Source of the DNA: Pseudomonas entomophila
Lineage (GTDB): Bacteria > Pseudomonadota > Gammaproteobacteria > Pseudomonadales > Pseudomonadaceae
Assembly: GCF_013523125.1 (NCBI RefSeq)
Contig: NZ_JAAMQJ010000035.1
Span: forward strand, 1-54,344
DNA length: 54,344 nucleotides
Direction: 5' to 3'
The position numbers and the translations under genes were made by a program. Below are positions 8,419 to 16,546 of the stretch, in pieces (position 1 is the first letter of the stretch; each line of letters starts with the position of its first letter). The notes beneath the pieces were generated by a model. The model saw only the letters and a list, made by a program, of their open reading frames with translations. It had not been told where the DNA came from and did not search any database.

Positions 8419-9171
8419 ATGGAATACTTGCTGGAACTCGCCTCGAGCCCCACCGCCTGGGTCGCGCTCGCCACCCTGGTGGCGATGGAAGTCGTCCTGG
8501 GCATCGACAACCTGATCTTCATTTCCATCCTGACCAACAAGCTGCCGGAAGCGTACCGCTCCAAGGCGCGGCGCATCGGTATCAGCATGGCGCTGGTCAT
8601 GCGCCTGGCCTTGCTCAGCACGGTGGCCTGGATCGTCCAGCTGACCGAGCCGGTGTTCGAGGTGTTCGGCCATGCGTTTTCCTGGAAGGACATGATCCTG
8701 ATCGCCGGTGGCCTGTTCCTGCTGTGGAAGGCGACCAAGGAAATCCACGAAAGCGTCGATCCCCATGGCGCCAAGGAAGAAGCCAAGGTCGGCAACACCG
8801 TGACCATCGGGTTCGCCTCGGCCATCGGGCAGATCCTGATCCTCGACATCGTGTTTTCCATCGACAGCATCATCACCGCCGTGGGCATGACCGAGCACCT
8901 GCCGATCATGATCATCGCCGTGATCAGTGCCGTGATCGTGATGCTGCTGGCCGCCGACCCGCTGGCCAAGTTCATCAACGACAACCCGACCGTGGTCATG
9001 CTGGCCCTGGGCTTCCTGATCATGATCGGCATGACGCTGATCGCCGAAGGTTTCGGCGCCCATGTGCCCAAAGGCTACGTGTATGCGGCGATGGCCTTCT
9101 CCACTGCGATCGAGGTGCTCAACATCATGGCGCGCCGGGCCAGGATGAAGAAGGAAACGGGTCAGGGTTGA
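8419..9171 (+). CDS. TerC family integral membrane protein
   Basis: This 250-residue membrane protein has seven or more hydrophobic segments and the two family motifs: EVVLGIDNLIF near residue 26, and LDIVFSIDSIITAVG in the second half. The conserved acidic residues of these repeats are thought to bind metal ions. TerC relatives are linked to tellurite resistance, manganese export and metal loading at membranes; which applies here is unknown. The gene ends at a clear factor-independent terminator. Confidence 0.9.
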   Translation: MEYLLELASSPTAWVALATLVAMEVVLGIDNLIFISILTNKLPEAYRSKARRIGISMALVMRLALLSTVAWIVQLTEPVFEVFGHAFSWKDMILIAGGLFLLWKATKEIHESVDPHGAKEEAKVGNTVTIGFASAIGQILILDIVFSIDSIITAVGMTEHLPIMIIAVISAVIVMLLAADPLAKFINDNPTVVMLALGFLIMIGMTLIAEGFGAHVPKGYVYAAMAFSTAIEVLNIMARRARMKKETGQG

Positions 9172-9196
9172 GCGTCGCCTGACCGGTTGCAACGTG

Positions 9197-9220
9197 CTGA
9201 AGCCCCTTCGGGGGCTTCAG
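9197..9220 (+). terminator. Factor-independent terminator of terC
   Basis: Perfect 10-bp arms CTGAAGCCCC/GGGGCTTCAG close a TTCG tetraloop. The following GCGTTTC tract is only moderately T-rich. Confidence 0.8.
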
Positions 9221-9327
9221 GCGTTTCTGGGGTGACGGGGTCGGCGTGCCTGTACGCCTGACGCACCTGAGCCTATGATCGGGGCGCCCTGCCTTTCAAC
9301 CGTCCTGACCCTTGCAAGTGAGCGCCC

Positions 9328-10011
9328 ATGCCATCGATCTCTCCACCATTGTCTGCCTTCGCTCGTCGTCTATTGGCCGTGTGCGTGACGACGGCCCTGT
9401 TGGCCGGGTGCGCCAGCGAACCGCCGACGCTGCCCAGCGGGCTGGCGCAGCGTGTCGAGATCGGCAGCGTGCCGTTCTATCGCGGATACGCCAACCACAG
9501 TGGCGCCATGGCGCTGGCCGCGTTGCTCACCCAGCAGGGCGTGCAGATCACCCCAGGCATGCTCGATGCCCCGTTGGGCTTGCCGGAGGCGGCGGATCGA
9601 CTGCAGGCGCGCATCCCGCCCGTGGCCCGCGACCATGGCATGGTCGTCTACCCGCTCGACCCGCGGCTGGAGGCATTGCTGGTCCAGGTCTCGGCGGGCA
9701 ATCCGGTATTGCTCAGCTACCGCGAAGGCACGGCCTGGTGGGGTGAGCCGCGCTATGCACTGTTGATCGGCTATGACCGCTACAAGCGCCATGTGCTGCT
9801 GCGCTCAGGGATGAACCGTCGGCAACTCATGGACTTCGACGATTTCGCCCAGGCTTGGGCGAAGGAGGGGCGTTGGGCGGTGCTGGTGCAGCCACCGACG
9901 CAACCTGCCGCGCAGGTGGATCGGCAGCGCTGGCTGCAGGCCGCCGATGAACTGGCGCGCGCCGGTCAGGAACGGGCCGCACGCCAGGCGGTCAGCAGCC
10001 TGGACCGCTGA
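9328..10011 (+). CDS. C39-like lipoprotein lacking catalytic residues
   Basis: The 227-residue precursor has a lipobox LLAGC (cysteine at about residue 28) and then a papain-like C39 peptidase fold of the type seen in the PA2778 family. The expected catalytic cysteine motif (Q-x-C-G-P-x-A-L) reads NHSGAMALAALL, with serine in the cysteine position. The expected histidine segment (W-H-Y-A-V-V-x-G-Y-D) reads PRYALLIGYD, with arginine in the histidine position. It is thus probably a pseudo-peptidase that binds peptides or has a structural role at the envelope. The C-terminal 30 residues are a short helical extension. It converges with the oxidase gene 19 bases away. Confidence 0.75.
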   Translation: MPSISPPLSAFARRLLAVCVTTALLAGCASEPPTLPSGLAQRVEIGSVPFYRGYANHSGAMALAALLTQQGVQITPGMLDAPLGLPEAADRLQARIPPVARDHGMVVYPLDPRLEALLVQVSAGNPVLLSYREGTAWWGEPRYALLIGYDRYKRHVLLRSGMNRRQLMDFDDFAQAWAKEGRWAVLVQPPTQPAAQVDRQRWLQAADELARAGQERAARQAVSSLDR

Positions 10012-10030
10012 CCGGCAGGTACGGCGCCTG

Positions 10031-11314
10031 TCAGAAGCCCAGGCGATCGCGCAGGCTGTAGTACCAGGCGCCCAACGCACTGAACGGCACTCGCAGGGCC
10101 TGGCCGCCCGGGAACGGGTAGTGCGGCAGCCCGGCGAAGGCATCGAAGCGTTCGGCCTGGCCACGCAGCGCTTCGGCCAGCACCTTGCCAGCCAGGTGTG
10201 TATAGGTCACGCCGTGACCGCTGCACCCTTGCGAGTAGTAGATGTTGTCGCCCAGGCGACCGACTTGCGGCAGGCGCGACAGGGTCAACAGGAAGTTGCC
10301 GGTCCAGGCGTAGTCGATCTTCACCTGCTTGAGCTGCGGGAAGGCCTTGAGCAGCTTCGGTCGGATGATCGCTTCGATGTTCGCCGGGTCACGCGCGCCG
10401 TAGACCACGCCACCGCCGAAGACCAGGCGCTTGTCTTGGGTCAGGCGGTAGTAGTCGAGCAGGTAGTTGCAGTCCTCGACGCAGTAGTCCTGCGGCAGCA
10501 GGCTGCGGGCCAGGTCCTCGCCCAGCGGCTCGGTGGTGATCACCTGGGTACCGCAGGGCATGGACTTGGCGGCCAGCTCAGGCACCAGGTTGCCCAGGTA
10601 CGCATTGCCGGCGACGATGATGAACTTGGCGCGCACCTTGCCTTGGGGGGTGTGCACGACAGGGTTGGCACCCCGGTCGATACGCACCGCCGGGCTCTGC
10701 TCGTAGATCGTGCCGCCGAGCGATTCCACCGCGGCCGCCTCGCCCAGGGCCAGGTTGAGCGGGTGGAGATGGCCCCCGCTCATGTCCAGCATGCCACCGA
10801 TGTAGTTTTCGCAGGCGACGACCTCGCGAATCCGACGCTGGTCGAGCAGCTCCAGTTGCGTGTGGCCGTAACGCTCCCACAGGCGTTTCTGCGATTCCAG
10901 GTGGCCCATCTGCTTGGGCGTGAGCGCGGCGAACACGCCGCCGTCCTTCAGGTCGCACTGGATACCATAGCGCGCCACGCGATCGCGAATGATGCGCGCA
11001 CCCTCGAACGCCATGTCGCCCAGCAGCTTGGCCTGCTGAGGGCCGACACTGCGCTCGATGACGTCGATGTCGCGGCTGTAGCTGTTGACGATCTGCCCGC
11101 CATTGCGACCCGAGGCGCCGAAACCGACGCGAGCGGCTTCGAGTACGGTGACCTTGAAGCCGTTCTCCAACAGGAACAGGGCGCTGGACAGGCCCGTGTA
11201 GCCCGCGCCGATGATGCACACGTCAGTCTCTACTTCGCTCTGCAGTGCCGGGCGCGCCGGCGCTGGATTGGCCGAGGCGGCATAGTAGGACTGGGGATAG
11301 GAAGTAGTGGCCAT
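10031..11314 (-). CDS. puuB: FAD-dependent oxidase, gamma-glutamylputrescine oxidase-like
   Basis: This 427-residue DAO-type oxidoreductase has an FAD-binding CIIGAGYTGLSSALFL motif near residue 33. Further on come GFGASGRNGGQ (about 65) and a C-terminal GCSGHGVTYTHLAGK motif that contacts the flavin. The whole matches PuuB and related amine oxidases that oxidise gamma-glutamylated putrescine. The rest of the Puu pathway is not adjacent, so the polyamine role is inferred from similarity. The start at 11314 follows a plausible GAGGTGC ribosome binding site. Confidence 0.82.
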   Translation of the reverse strand: MATTSYPQSYYAASANPAPARPALQSEVETDVCIIGAGYTGLSSALFLLENGFKVTVLEAARVGFGASGRNGGQIVNSYSRDIDVIERSVGPQQAKLLGDMAFEGARIIRDRVARYGIQCDLKDGGVFAALTPKQMGHLESQKRLWERYGHTQLELLDQRRIREVVACENYIGGMLDMSGGHLHPLNLALGEAAAVESLGGTIYEQSPAVRIDRGANPVVHTPQGKVRAKFIIVAGNAYLGNLVPELAAKSMPCGTQVITTEPLGEDLARSLLPQDYCVEDCNYLLDYYRLTQDKRLVFGGGVVYGARDPANIEAIIRPKLLKAFPQLKQVKIDYAWTGNFLLTLSRLPQVGRLGDNIYYSQGCSGHGVTYTHLAGKVLAEALRGQAERFDAFAGLPHYPFPGGQALRVPFSALGAWYYSLRDRLGF

Positions 11315-11483
11315 GCTGCAGCACCTCGTGTTTTATATTTTTAACGGATGCGCTGATTCTATCAATAATAATAAACGCATGCCAGCGGCCCGTTAAAAAT
11401 TCCTGACGGCAAGTGAGCAGTGGGTCTGATCAGTGCAAGGTCGATAAAAGAGTGGAGATTCAGTGGCTTAGGAAAAATACTGG

Positions 11484-11511
11484 TTGACACGCCTGAGCAG
11501 GTGCGTAGAAT
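11484..11511 (+). promoter_or_regulatory. Sigma-70 promoter of first tRNA-Val
   Basis: TTGACA (11484-11489) and TAGAAT (11506-11511) are 16 bases apart, ending 14 bases before the tRNA. Confidence 0.7.
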
Positions 11512-11525
11512 GCGCCCTCATCGAC

Positions 11526-11602
11526 AGGCACATAGCTCAGTTGGTTAGAGCACCACCTTGACATGGTGGGGGTCGTTGGTTCGAGTCCAATTGTGCCTAC
11601 CA
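11526..11602 (+). tRNA. tRNA-Val (GAC)
   Basis: The 77-base gene folds as a full cloverleaf. The acceptor AGGCACA pairs with TGTGCCT and a genomic ACCA end follows. The anticodon stem CCACC/GGTGG encloses loop TTGACAT with anticodon GAC. The T loop is GGTTCGAGTCC-like. It is followed by its own terminator and is duplicated in tandem 244 bases downstream. Confidence 0.97.
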
Positions 11603-11614
11603 AATCGAAAAGAG

Positions 11615-11643
11615 GGGCGATCCGAAAGGGTCGCCCTTTTTTT
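11615..11643 (+). terminator. Terminator after first tRNA-Val
   Basis: GGGCGATCC-GAAA-GGGTCGCCC pairs with one G-T wobble and is followed by a run of about seven T. Confidence 0.85.
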
Positions 11644-11726
11644 GCGCGCGTTTTTCGAAGAAGGCGCCGCCATGCACGGAGGTGTAGGCCTGCACGCAAA
11701 GTTTCTGATTTTTTTGAAGAAAACGC

Positions 11727-11755
11727 TTTACAAGATCAGGGCGCACTCGTAATAT
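11727..11755 (+). promoter_or_regulatory. Sigma-70 promoter of second tRNA-Val
   Basis: TTTACA (11727-11732) and TAATAT (11750-11755) are separated by 17 bases, ending 14 bases before the tRNA, the same distance as in the first copy. Confidence 0.65.
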
Positions 11756-11769
11756 GCGCGCCACACGAC

Positions 11770-11846
11770 AGGCACATAGCTCAGTTGGTTAGAGCACCAC
11801 CTTGACATGGTGGGGGTCGTTGGTTCGAGTCCAATTGTGCCTACCA
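11770..11846 (+). tRNA. tRNA-Val (GAC), second copy
   Basis: It is identical over all 77 bases to the copy at 11526, and the identity extends a few bases on both sides (CGAC before, AATCGAAAA after). The promoters differ, so the two genes are separate transcription units. Confidence 0.97.
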
Positions 11847-11852
11847 AATCGA

Positions 11853-11884
11853 AAAAGGGCGATCTGCGCAGATCGCCCTTTTTT
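11853..11884 (+). terminator. Terminator after second tRNA-Val
   Basis: AAAGGGCGATCTG/CAGATCGCCCTTT form a near-perfect stem with a tiny loop and a T-run. Confidence 0.88.
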
Positions 11885-12043
11885 ATTGCCCGCGAAAACC
11901 CGTCAGGTGGCTGCGGCCTTGTGTCGCAAGGTCCGCTTCGGTCACCGATGATCATTGGCCTGAGCAGTGCGCCGTCCCAGGCACGCCCCTGACGAGGCGG
12001 TCGACCGTGTTAGAATCCCCGCTTCTGAACGGGAGATGATGGC

Positions 12044-12613
12044 GTGCGCAAACTGGCAGTGGTAATGGCGGTGCTGGCTCTGGCTGGCTGTGACAACGAA
12101 GTCGAAGGCGTGCACAAGCGGGTCGCTGAAAGCCTGGCGCGCCCTGACACGGCCAAGTTCGCCAACGTGCGGATCTCCCCGGAAGGCACCATCTGTGGTC
12201 AGTTCCGTGGCAAAGACCAGGCCGGTCAGTACGAAGCCTACCGCAGTTACGTCGCTATCAAGCAGGGCAGCGACTACCAGATCATCGTCGACGAGTCGGG
12301 CAACGACCTGCGCATCCGTGAAGTGTGCGGCGGCGCCGACCTGCAGCGCCGCGCCGATGCGTTGGCCGACCAGCCGGCGCCCGAAGGCTGGGACGTCGAA
12401 GTCGTCCAGGGCGCCAACATGGGCGCCATGACCGACATGACGGCGCGCTTGCTGGAAAAAGGCATCCCTTCGTCCGTCGAGTACCGCAACGGCAAGCCGG
12501 TGGTGCTGATGGGGCCGTTCCCGAGCAAGGCCGAAGCCGAAGCCCGCAAGACCGAAGTCATGGCCAAGCTGGGTACCGACTCGGTGGTGATCCAGCACGG
12601 CGCCACGCGCTGA
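12044..12613 (+). CDS. SPOR-domain lipoprotein (GTG start)
   Basis: The 189-residue precursor has a short signal peptide with lipobox LALAGC (cysteine at residue 16). After an alpha/beta middle region it ends in a C-terminal SPOR-like fold (about 115-185: WDVEVVQGANMGAMTDMTARLLEKG, then VLMGPFPSKAEAEA). SPOR domains bind denuded peptidoglycan at division sites. The GTG at 12044 is chosen because the two nearby ATGs are out of frame and a GGGAGA ribosome binding site (12031) is well placed. The partner or exact role is unknown. Confidence 0.75.
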   Translation: MRKLAVVMAVLALAGCDNEVEGVHKRVAESLARPDTAKFANVRISPEGTICGQFRGKDQAGQYEAYRSYVAIKQGSDYQIIVDESGNDLRIREVCGGADLQRRADALADQPAPEGWDVEVVQGANMGAMTDMTARLLEKGIPSSVEYRNGKPVVLMGPFPSKAEAEARKTEVMAKLGTDSVVIQHGATR

Positions 12614-12689
12614 GGTTCTGAGGGGAGTATTGGTGCCGACCTCGCTGTCACAGCTATGCTCAATGGCACAGGCTGCGCGGGAGGGCCAC

Positions 12690-13115
12690 ATGTCTACCTT
12701 GGAGCGGGCGATCGCCTTGGCGGCCCAGGCCCATGAGGGGCAATACGACAAAGGCGGCAACGCCTACATTCTTCACCCATTGCGGGTCATGCTGCGCGTG
12801 GCGACGCCAGAGCAGCGCATCGTCGCCGTGCTGCACGACGTGCTGGAAGACACGCCCACCACCCTGGCCGACCTGGCGCGCCAGGGGTTTTCGCTGAAGA
12901 TCCTGGCGGCCGTGCATGCCTTGAGCCGCCGCCAGGACGAGTCGTACCTGGACTTCGTGGTGCGCGTCGGTGATGACCCCCTGGCACGCGTCGTCAAGCT
13001 GGCCGACCTGGCCGACAACAGCGACATGTCGCGCATTCCCTGCCCTGGGCCGGATGACGTCGCGCGGATGGCCAAGTACAGCGAAGCGAGCGCCTACCTC
13101 AACACGCTGGCCTGA
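12690..13115 (+). CDS. HD-domain phosphohydrolase-like protein (RelA/SpoT HD type)
   Basis: The 141-residue protein is a stand-alone HD domain of the RelA/SpoT hydrolase type. H-x-x-x-x-x-K-G-G-N-A-Y-I-L-H-P (about 14-29) supplies the first histidines, VLHDVLEDT (about 48) is the HD pair, and VVKLADLADN (about 107) gives the last aspartate. Such small proteins can hydrolyse (p)ppGpp, but many are uncharacterised. The ATG at 12690 (MSTLERAIALAAQAH) is preferred over the start at 12630 because the family begins there and GGGAGGG lies just before it. Confidence 0.78.
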   Translation: MSTLERAIALAAQAHEGQYDKGGNAYILHPLRVMLRVATPEQRIVAVLHDVLEDTPTTLADLARQGFSLKILAAVHALSRRQDESYLDFVVRVGDDPLARVVKLADLADNSDMSRIPCPGPDDVARMAKYSEASAYLNTLA

Positions 13116-13118
13116 CAG

Positions 13119-13817
13119 TCAACGGCAGGCGCCCAGGTCCACCGGGCCGACGAAGGGGTTGCCGTGGCCCATCAGGCAGGCCACGCGCTGGTTACGCTGG
13201 CGTTCCCACGGTTGTACCGGGTAGGTCTTGTCCCAGGCCTCGAGCAACTGGCGGTCCTGCTTCGACAGGCGCAGGGCGTAACGCTGGCTCATGTAGAAGT
13301 GCGTCCGCGCGATCATGCCGCGGATCGACGGCCGTGGCATCACCCGACGTGCCTTGAAATCGACCTGGGTCAGGCACTGGCCATACTGGCCATGCTTCTC
13401 GGGCAGCCAGCCGAAGCTGTAATTGCTGCGATCCCCGTTGACCTCGCCGATACTGGGCACCAGGTTGTGCAGATCGGCCTCGGCGCGCCGGAACACCTCA
13501 TCGTTGCGTGCGCAGTTCTTGCGCCCGCCGTGCTGCCAGCACTGGCGCTGATGGCCGATCTGCCAGGCCGAGACGATGTGCTCCCATTCGATGCGCGAGG
13601 CGCGCTTTGGGTTCTTGCGCGGTGTGTACCCGCAGGTGCGTGGATCGACCTTGTTGCCGCTGTACTTGCAGCCGCAGTAGAACTCGGTGGATTGCGGCGC
13701 ATACAGTGTCCAGGCGACTTTCTTCGCCTCCTGGAACGTGCGCGGCGCATCGGCATGGGCATAGGCAAGAGGCAGCGCGAGCAACAGGCCCGCCAGGGTG
13801 AGCGTCAACACGTTCAT
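13119..13817 (-). CDS. endA: Endonuclease I, periplasmic
   Basis: The 232-residue precursor has a Sec signal peptide (about 1-23). It has the endonuclease I domain with its beta-beta-alpha-metal site: EWEHIVSAWQIG holds the catalytic histidine, and DLHNLVPSIGEVNGDRSNY holds the metal-binding asparagine region. Several cysteines (CGCKY, CGY, CW, NCARND) probably form disulfides. The enzyme cuts double-stranded DNA non-specifically in the periplasm. It sits 6 bases downstream of the DUF1654 gene and is probably co-transcribed with it, which would put it under the LexA box at 14084. Confidence 0.9.
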   Translation of the reverse strand: MNVLTLTLAGLLLALPLAYAHADAPRTFQEAKKVAWTLYAPQSTEFYCGCKYSGNKVDPRTCGYTPRKNPKRASRIEWEHIVSAWQIGHQRQCWQHGGRKNCARNDEVFRRAEADLHNLVPSIGEVNGDRSNYSFGWLPEKHGQYGQCLTQVDFKARRVMPRPSIRGMIARTHFYMSQRYALRLSKQDRQLLEAWDKTYPVQPWERQRNQRVACLMGHGNPFVGPVDLGACR

Positions 13818-13823
13818 GGTCGG

Positions 13824-14066
13824 TCAGTCATCCTGCGGCACGGTCCAGAACAGCTGCACACCGCCATCGTCGCGATGGGCGATGGTCACGTTGTCGTTCT
13901 CGGCGATCTCGTCGAGCAACGTCAGCCAGTCTTCGGGCGACTCGCCCTCGAGCCGGTAGATCAGGGCTGCGCGACTGCGCTGGGCGGCGGGGCTGTTGAT
14001 GATCTTCTGGATGCGGGTTCCCAGTAGCGCAAAGCTCGAGGGGGTGGCAGGTGCAGGGCTGGCCAT
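13824..14066 (-). CDS. DUF1654 family protein (chromosomal copy)
   Basis: This 80-residue protein has the DUF1654 layout: a helical LLGTRIQKIINSPAAQRSRAALIYRLEGESPEDWLTLLDEI, then NDNVTIAHRDDGGVQLFWTVP. A second member occurs in the prophage at 39047, with which it shares the helix-then-DDGxVxxxW pattern. I chose the ATG at 14066 because homology begins there; the upstream in-frame ATG at 14168 would place the LexA box inside the coding region. A LexA-like palindrome lies 17 bases before this start. The function is unknown. SOS regulation is inferred from the box. Confidence 0.75.
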   Translation of the reverse strand: MASPAPATPSSFALLGTRIQKIINSPAAQRSRAALIYRLEGESPEDWLTLLDEIAENDNVTIAHRDDGGVQLFWTVPQDD

Positions 14067-14083
14067 GGCGGATCCTTGGTGGG

Positions 14084-14099
14084 CTGTATGCGCGTACAG
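14084..14099 (-). promoter_or_regulatory. Candidate LexA box before DUF1654-endA
   Basis: CTGTATGCGCGTACAG is a CTG-N10-CAG palindrome with matching outer halves (CTGTA/TACAG), 17 bases upstream of the DUF1654 ATG. It agrees with CTGTATATATATACAG at 11 of 16 positions, mismatching only in the centre. Confidence 0.6.
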
Positions 14100-14256
14100 T
14101 ATTTCACCGTAGGACATTTCGCAACCAAGCATAAGTTTCTTTACCGTCACGCTCGGGGATATCGCCATCGCCCGTCGACCGGGCTGTCGTGTCTTTGGGA
14201 GGTACGGCGAGGTCGGCCTGTGCTCTGTTACGAAAACAGCAAAAGCTTATCTTTCA

Positions 14257-14294
14257 AATTGTAAAAATAACAATTGCCAATGCGAATTATTTCC
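14257..14294 (+). promoter_or_regulatory. Possible operator/Fur-like region before TonB receptor gene
   Basis: An inverted repeat AATTGT-N7-ACAATT lies at 14257-14275 and overlaps by 0-1 bases a weak Fur-like 19-mer at 14276-14294 (about 12 of 19 matches to the classical box). The region is markedly AT-rich. Iron control of such receptors is common, but this site is only a weak match. Confidence 0.25.
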
Positions 14295-14356
14295 ACATAG
14301 CATTCGCTCGTTTTTCAGGCCCTTACGGTTTTCCCACTTTCAGGATTCGTCTATCG

Positions 14357-16495
14357 ATGCGCCGCTCGATCGCCTCGCTGTGCCTGCTGCATGCCTTACC
14401 CGCCTTGGCCCTGGCCGCCGAAGCCCCTGTCACGCCGCCTCCCAGCATCGAACTGGGCGCGGTGAACATCGACGCCGATGCTGCGGATTGGCAGACCGCC
14501 ACGAGCCCGGTGCAAGGCTACAAGGCCGAGCGCTCTGCCAGTGCCACGCGCACCGATACCGCACTGCACGAGACGCCCCAGTCCATCAGCGTGGTGCCCC
14601 GAGACGTGCTGCAAGACACCTCCGCCACGCGCCTGCAGGACGGGTTGGACTATGCTGGCGGTGTAGGGCGCGCCAACAATTTCGGAGGCCAGGGCCTGAC
14701 CACCTTGACCGTTCGCGGCTTCACCACGGGCGAGTTCTACCGCAACGGGTTCCCCATCAACCGGGGTTACCCCAACGCGCCGGATGCCAACACCGTGGAG
14801 CGCCTCGAGGTGATCCGTGGGCCGGCGAGCACCTTGTACGGTCGGGGCGATCCGGGCGGCACTTTCAACATCGTCAGCAAGCAGCCGCAGCTCGACGACA
14901 AGGTCACTCTGGGCAGTCAGGTCGACGACCAGGGCCTGCGCCGTGCCACGCTCGATGCTACCGGCGCGCTCACCCAGGACGGTGCCTTGGCCTACCGGCT
15001 CAACGTGCTGGGTGAGGGCGGCGAGAGTTTCCGTGATGAGGTGGGCAGCGAGCGCTACGGTGTGGCGCCCGTGCTCAGCTGGCAGGTCGATGAGGCCACC
15101 CGGATCGTCTTCGAGGGTGACTTCATGCGCAACAACCACCCCCTGGACCGTGGCTTGACCCGCTTGCCCAGGCAGGCCGGCACGGCCTCGCGTGACACCA
15201 ACGTCTGGGAGAAGGGCGGCGACAACCTGCTGCACAACGACAACGACATGGCCCAGTTGCGTTTCGAGCACCTGCTCAATGACGACTGGACCCTGACCGG
15301 TGGCATGCAGTGGCTGGACGGCTCGCTCAAGGGCAATGCCGTGGAAGCCAACGGGCTGCAGGCCGATGGACGCACCCTGGGGCGCAACTTCAACTACCGC
15401 GAACTGGAATGGACCAGTCGCGACTACCAGCTCAACCTGACCGGGCATTTCGACACCGCCGGCCTGTCGCACACCTTGCTGACCGGGCTCGAGTACGAGG
15501 ACTACGACTACAGCTCGATCATCCTGCGCTCGGCGGGCGGCGCGAGCGCCTATCCGGTCGATCTGTTCAGTCCTGTGCTGGGGCAGCCGCGACCTGCGCT
15601 GACGCGCACGACGACCCACGATCGGGAGAACCTCAAGACCTGGGCCGCTTTCGTCCAGGATCAAGTCACCCTGACCGAGCGGCTCAAGGCACTGGCCGGT
15701 GTGCGCTTCGAACGCTTCGAGCACGACTACGAGGACAAGCTCAGCGATGCTCGCGACTTCTCCAATGGCCAGAACGGCGTGACACCGCGCGTGGGGTTGA
15801 TGTACGACCTGACCGAGACCCTGGCGCTCTACGCCACGGCGTCACGCTCGTTCAAGCCCAACAGTGGCACCAGCCTGCAAGGCGGCGGGTTCGACCCGGA
15901 AAAGGGCAAGTCCTATGAGGTCGGGGTGAAGTGGGAGAGCCTCGACCGTCGGTTGAGCGTCGATGCCGCCGTGTACCACACGGTCAAGGAAAACGTGTTG
16001 ACCCGCGATCCGAACGACCCGACCGGTACCTACAGCGTGGCCGCAGGCGAGGTCCGCAGTCGCGGCTTCGACCTGAACATCGCCGGCAACCTCACGCCCG
16101 AATGGCGAGTGATCGGCGGCTATGCCTACGTCGATGCCGAGGTGACGCGCGACAACACCCTGGCGCGCGGTATACGCCTGGCGAACATTCCGCGCAACAG
16201 CTTCAGCCTGCTGAACACGTATGAGTTCCAGGACGGTGTGGCGAAAGGGCTGGGGTTGGGGGTGGGCTTCAAGCATGTGGACGACCGTGCCGGGCAGACG
16301 GCAGCCTCGACCTACACCATGGACCACTACAGCGTGGTGGACCTGTTGAGCTTCTACACGGTCAACGAGCACGTGCGGCTGAACCTGGACGTGAAGAACG
16401 TCTTCAATACGCGGTATGACGAGGGGGCCTTCAACACCTATGTGTACCCAGGCGCACCACGCACCGTGCAGGCGGGTGTTTCCTACACGTTCTGA
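14357..16495 (+). CDS. TonB-dependent siderophore-type outer-membrane receptor
   Basis: This 712-residue outer-membrane receptor has a signal peptide ending near ALALAAEA. A short linker precedes the plug domain (ETPQSISVVPRDVLQD, then TLTVRGF and VERLEVIRGPASTLYGRGDPGGTFNIVSK). The 22-stranded barrel ends in the expected terminal phenylalanine (VQAGVSYTF). It lacks the N-terminal STN signalling domain, so it probably does not control an ECF sigma factor. The plug and barrel motifs match ferric-siderophore receptors (FhuA/FoxA class); the ligand is unknown. The ATG at 14357 is preferred because the upstream in-frame extension has no signal-peptide character. Confidence 0.9.
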   Translation: MRRSIASLCLLHALPALALAAEAPVTPPPSIELGAVNIDADAADWQTATSPVQGYKAERSASATRTDTALHETPQSISVVPRDVLQDTSATRLQDGLDYAGGVGRANNFGGQGLTTLTVRGFTTGEFYRNGFPINRGYPNAPDANTVERLEVIRGPASTLYGRGDPGGTFNIVSKQPQLDDKVTLGSQVDDQGLRRATLDATGALTQDGALAYRLNVLGEGGESFRDEVGSERYGVAPVLSWQVDEATRIVFEGDFMRNNHPLDRGLTRLPRQAGTASRDTNVWEKGGDNLLHNDNDMAQLRFEHLLNDDWTLTGGMQWLDGSLKGNAVEANGLQADGRTLGRNFNYRELEWTSRDYQLNLTGHFDTAGLSHTLLTGLEYEDYDYSSIILRSAGGASAYPVDLFSPVLGQPRPALTRTTTHDRENLKTWAAFVQDQVTLTERLKALAGVRFERFEHDYEDKLSDARDFSNGQNGVTPRVGLMYDLTETLALYATASRSFKPNSGTSLQGGGFDPEKGKSYEVGVKWESLDRRLSVDAAVYHTVKENVLTRDPNDPTGTYSVAAGEVRSRGFDLNIAGNLTPEWRVIGGYAYVDAEVTRDNTLARGIRLANIPRNSFSLLNTYEFQDGVAKGLGLGVGFKHVDDRAGQTAASTYTMDHYSVVDLLSFYTVNEHVRLNLDVKNVFNTRYDEGAFNTYVYPGAPRTVQAGVSYTF

Positions 16496-16546
16496 TCGAA
16501 CGGTGTGAGCGAGAGGGCCGTCCGGCCCTCTCGTCAGGCGGAGCGT

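Noticed and set aside
14276..14294. Fur box before the TonB receptor gene
   Set aside because: Only about 12 of 19 positions match and there is no mapped promoter. It is listed as a low-confidence site, not claimed as a finding.
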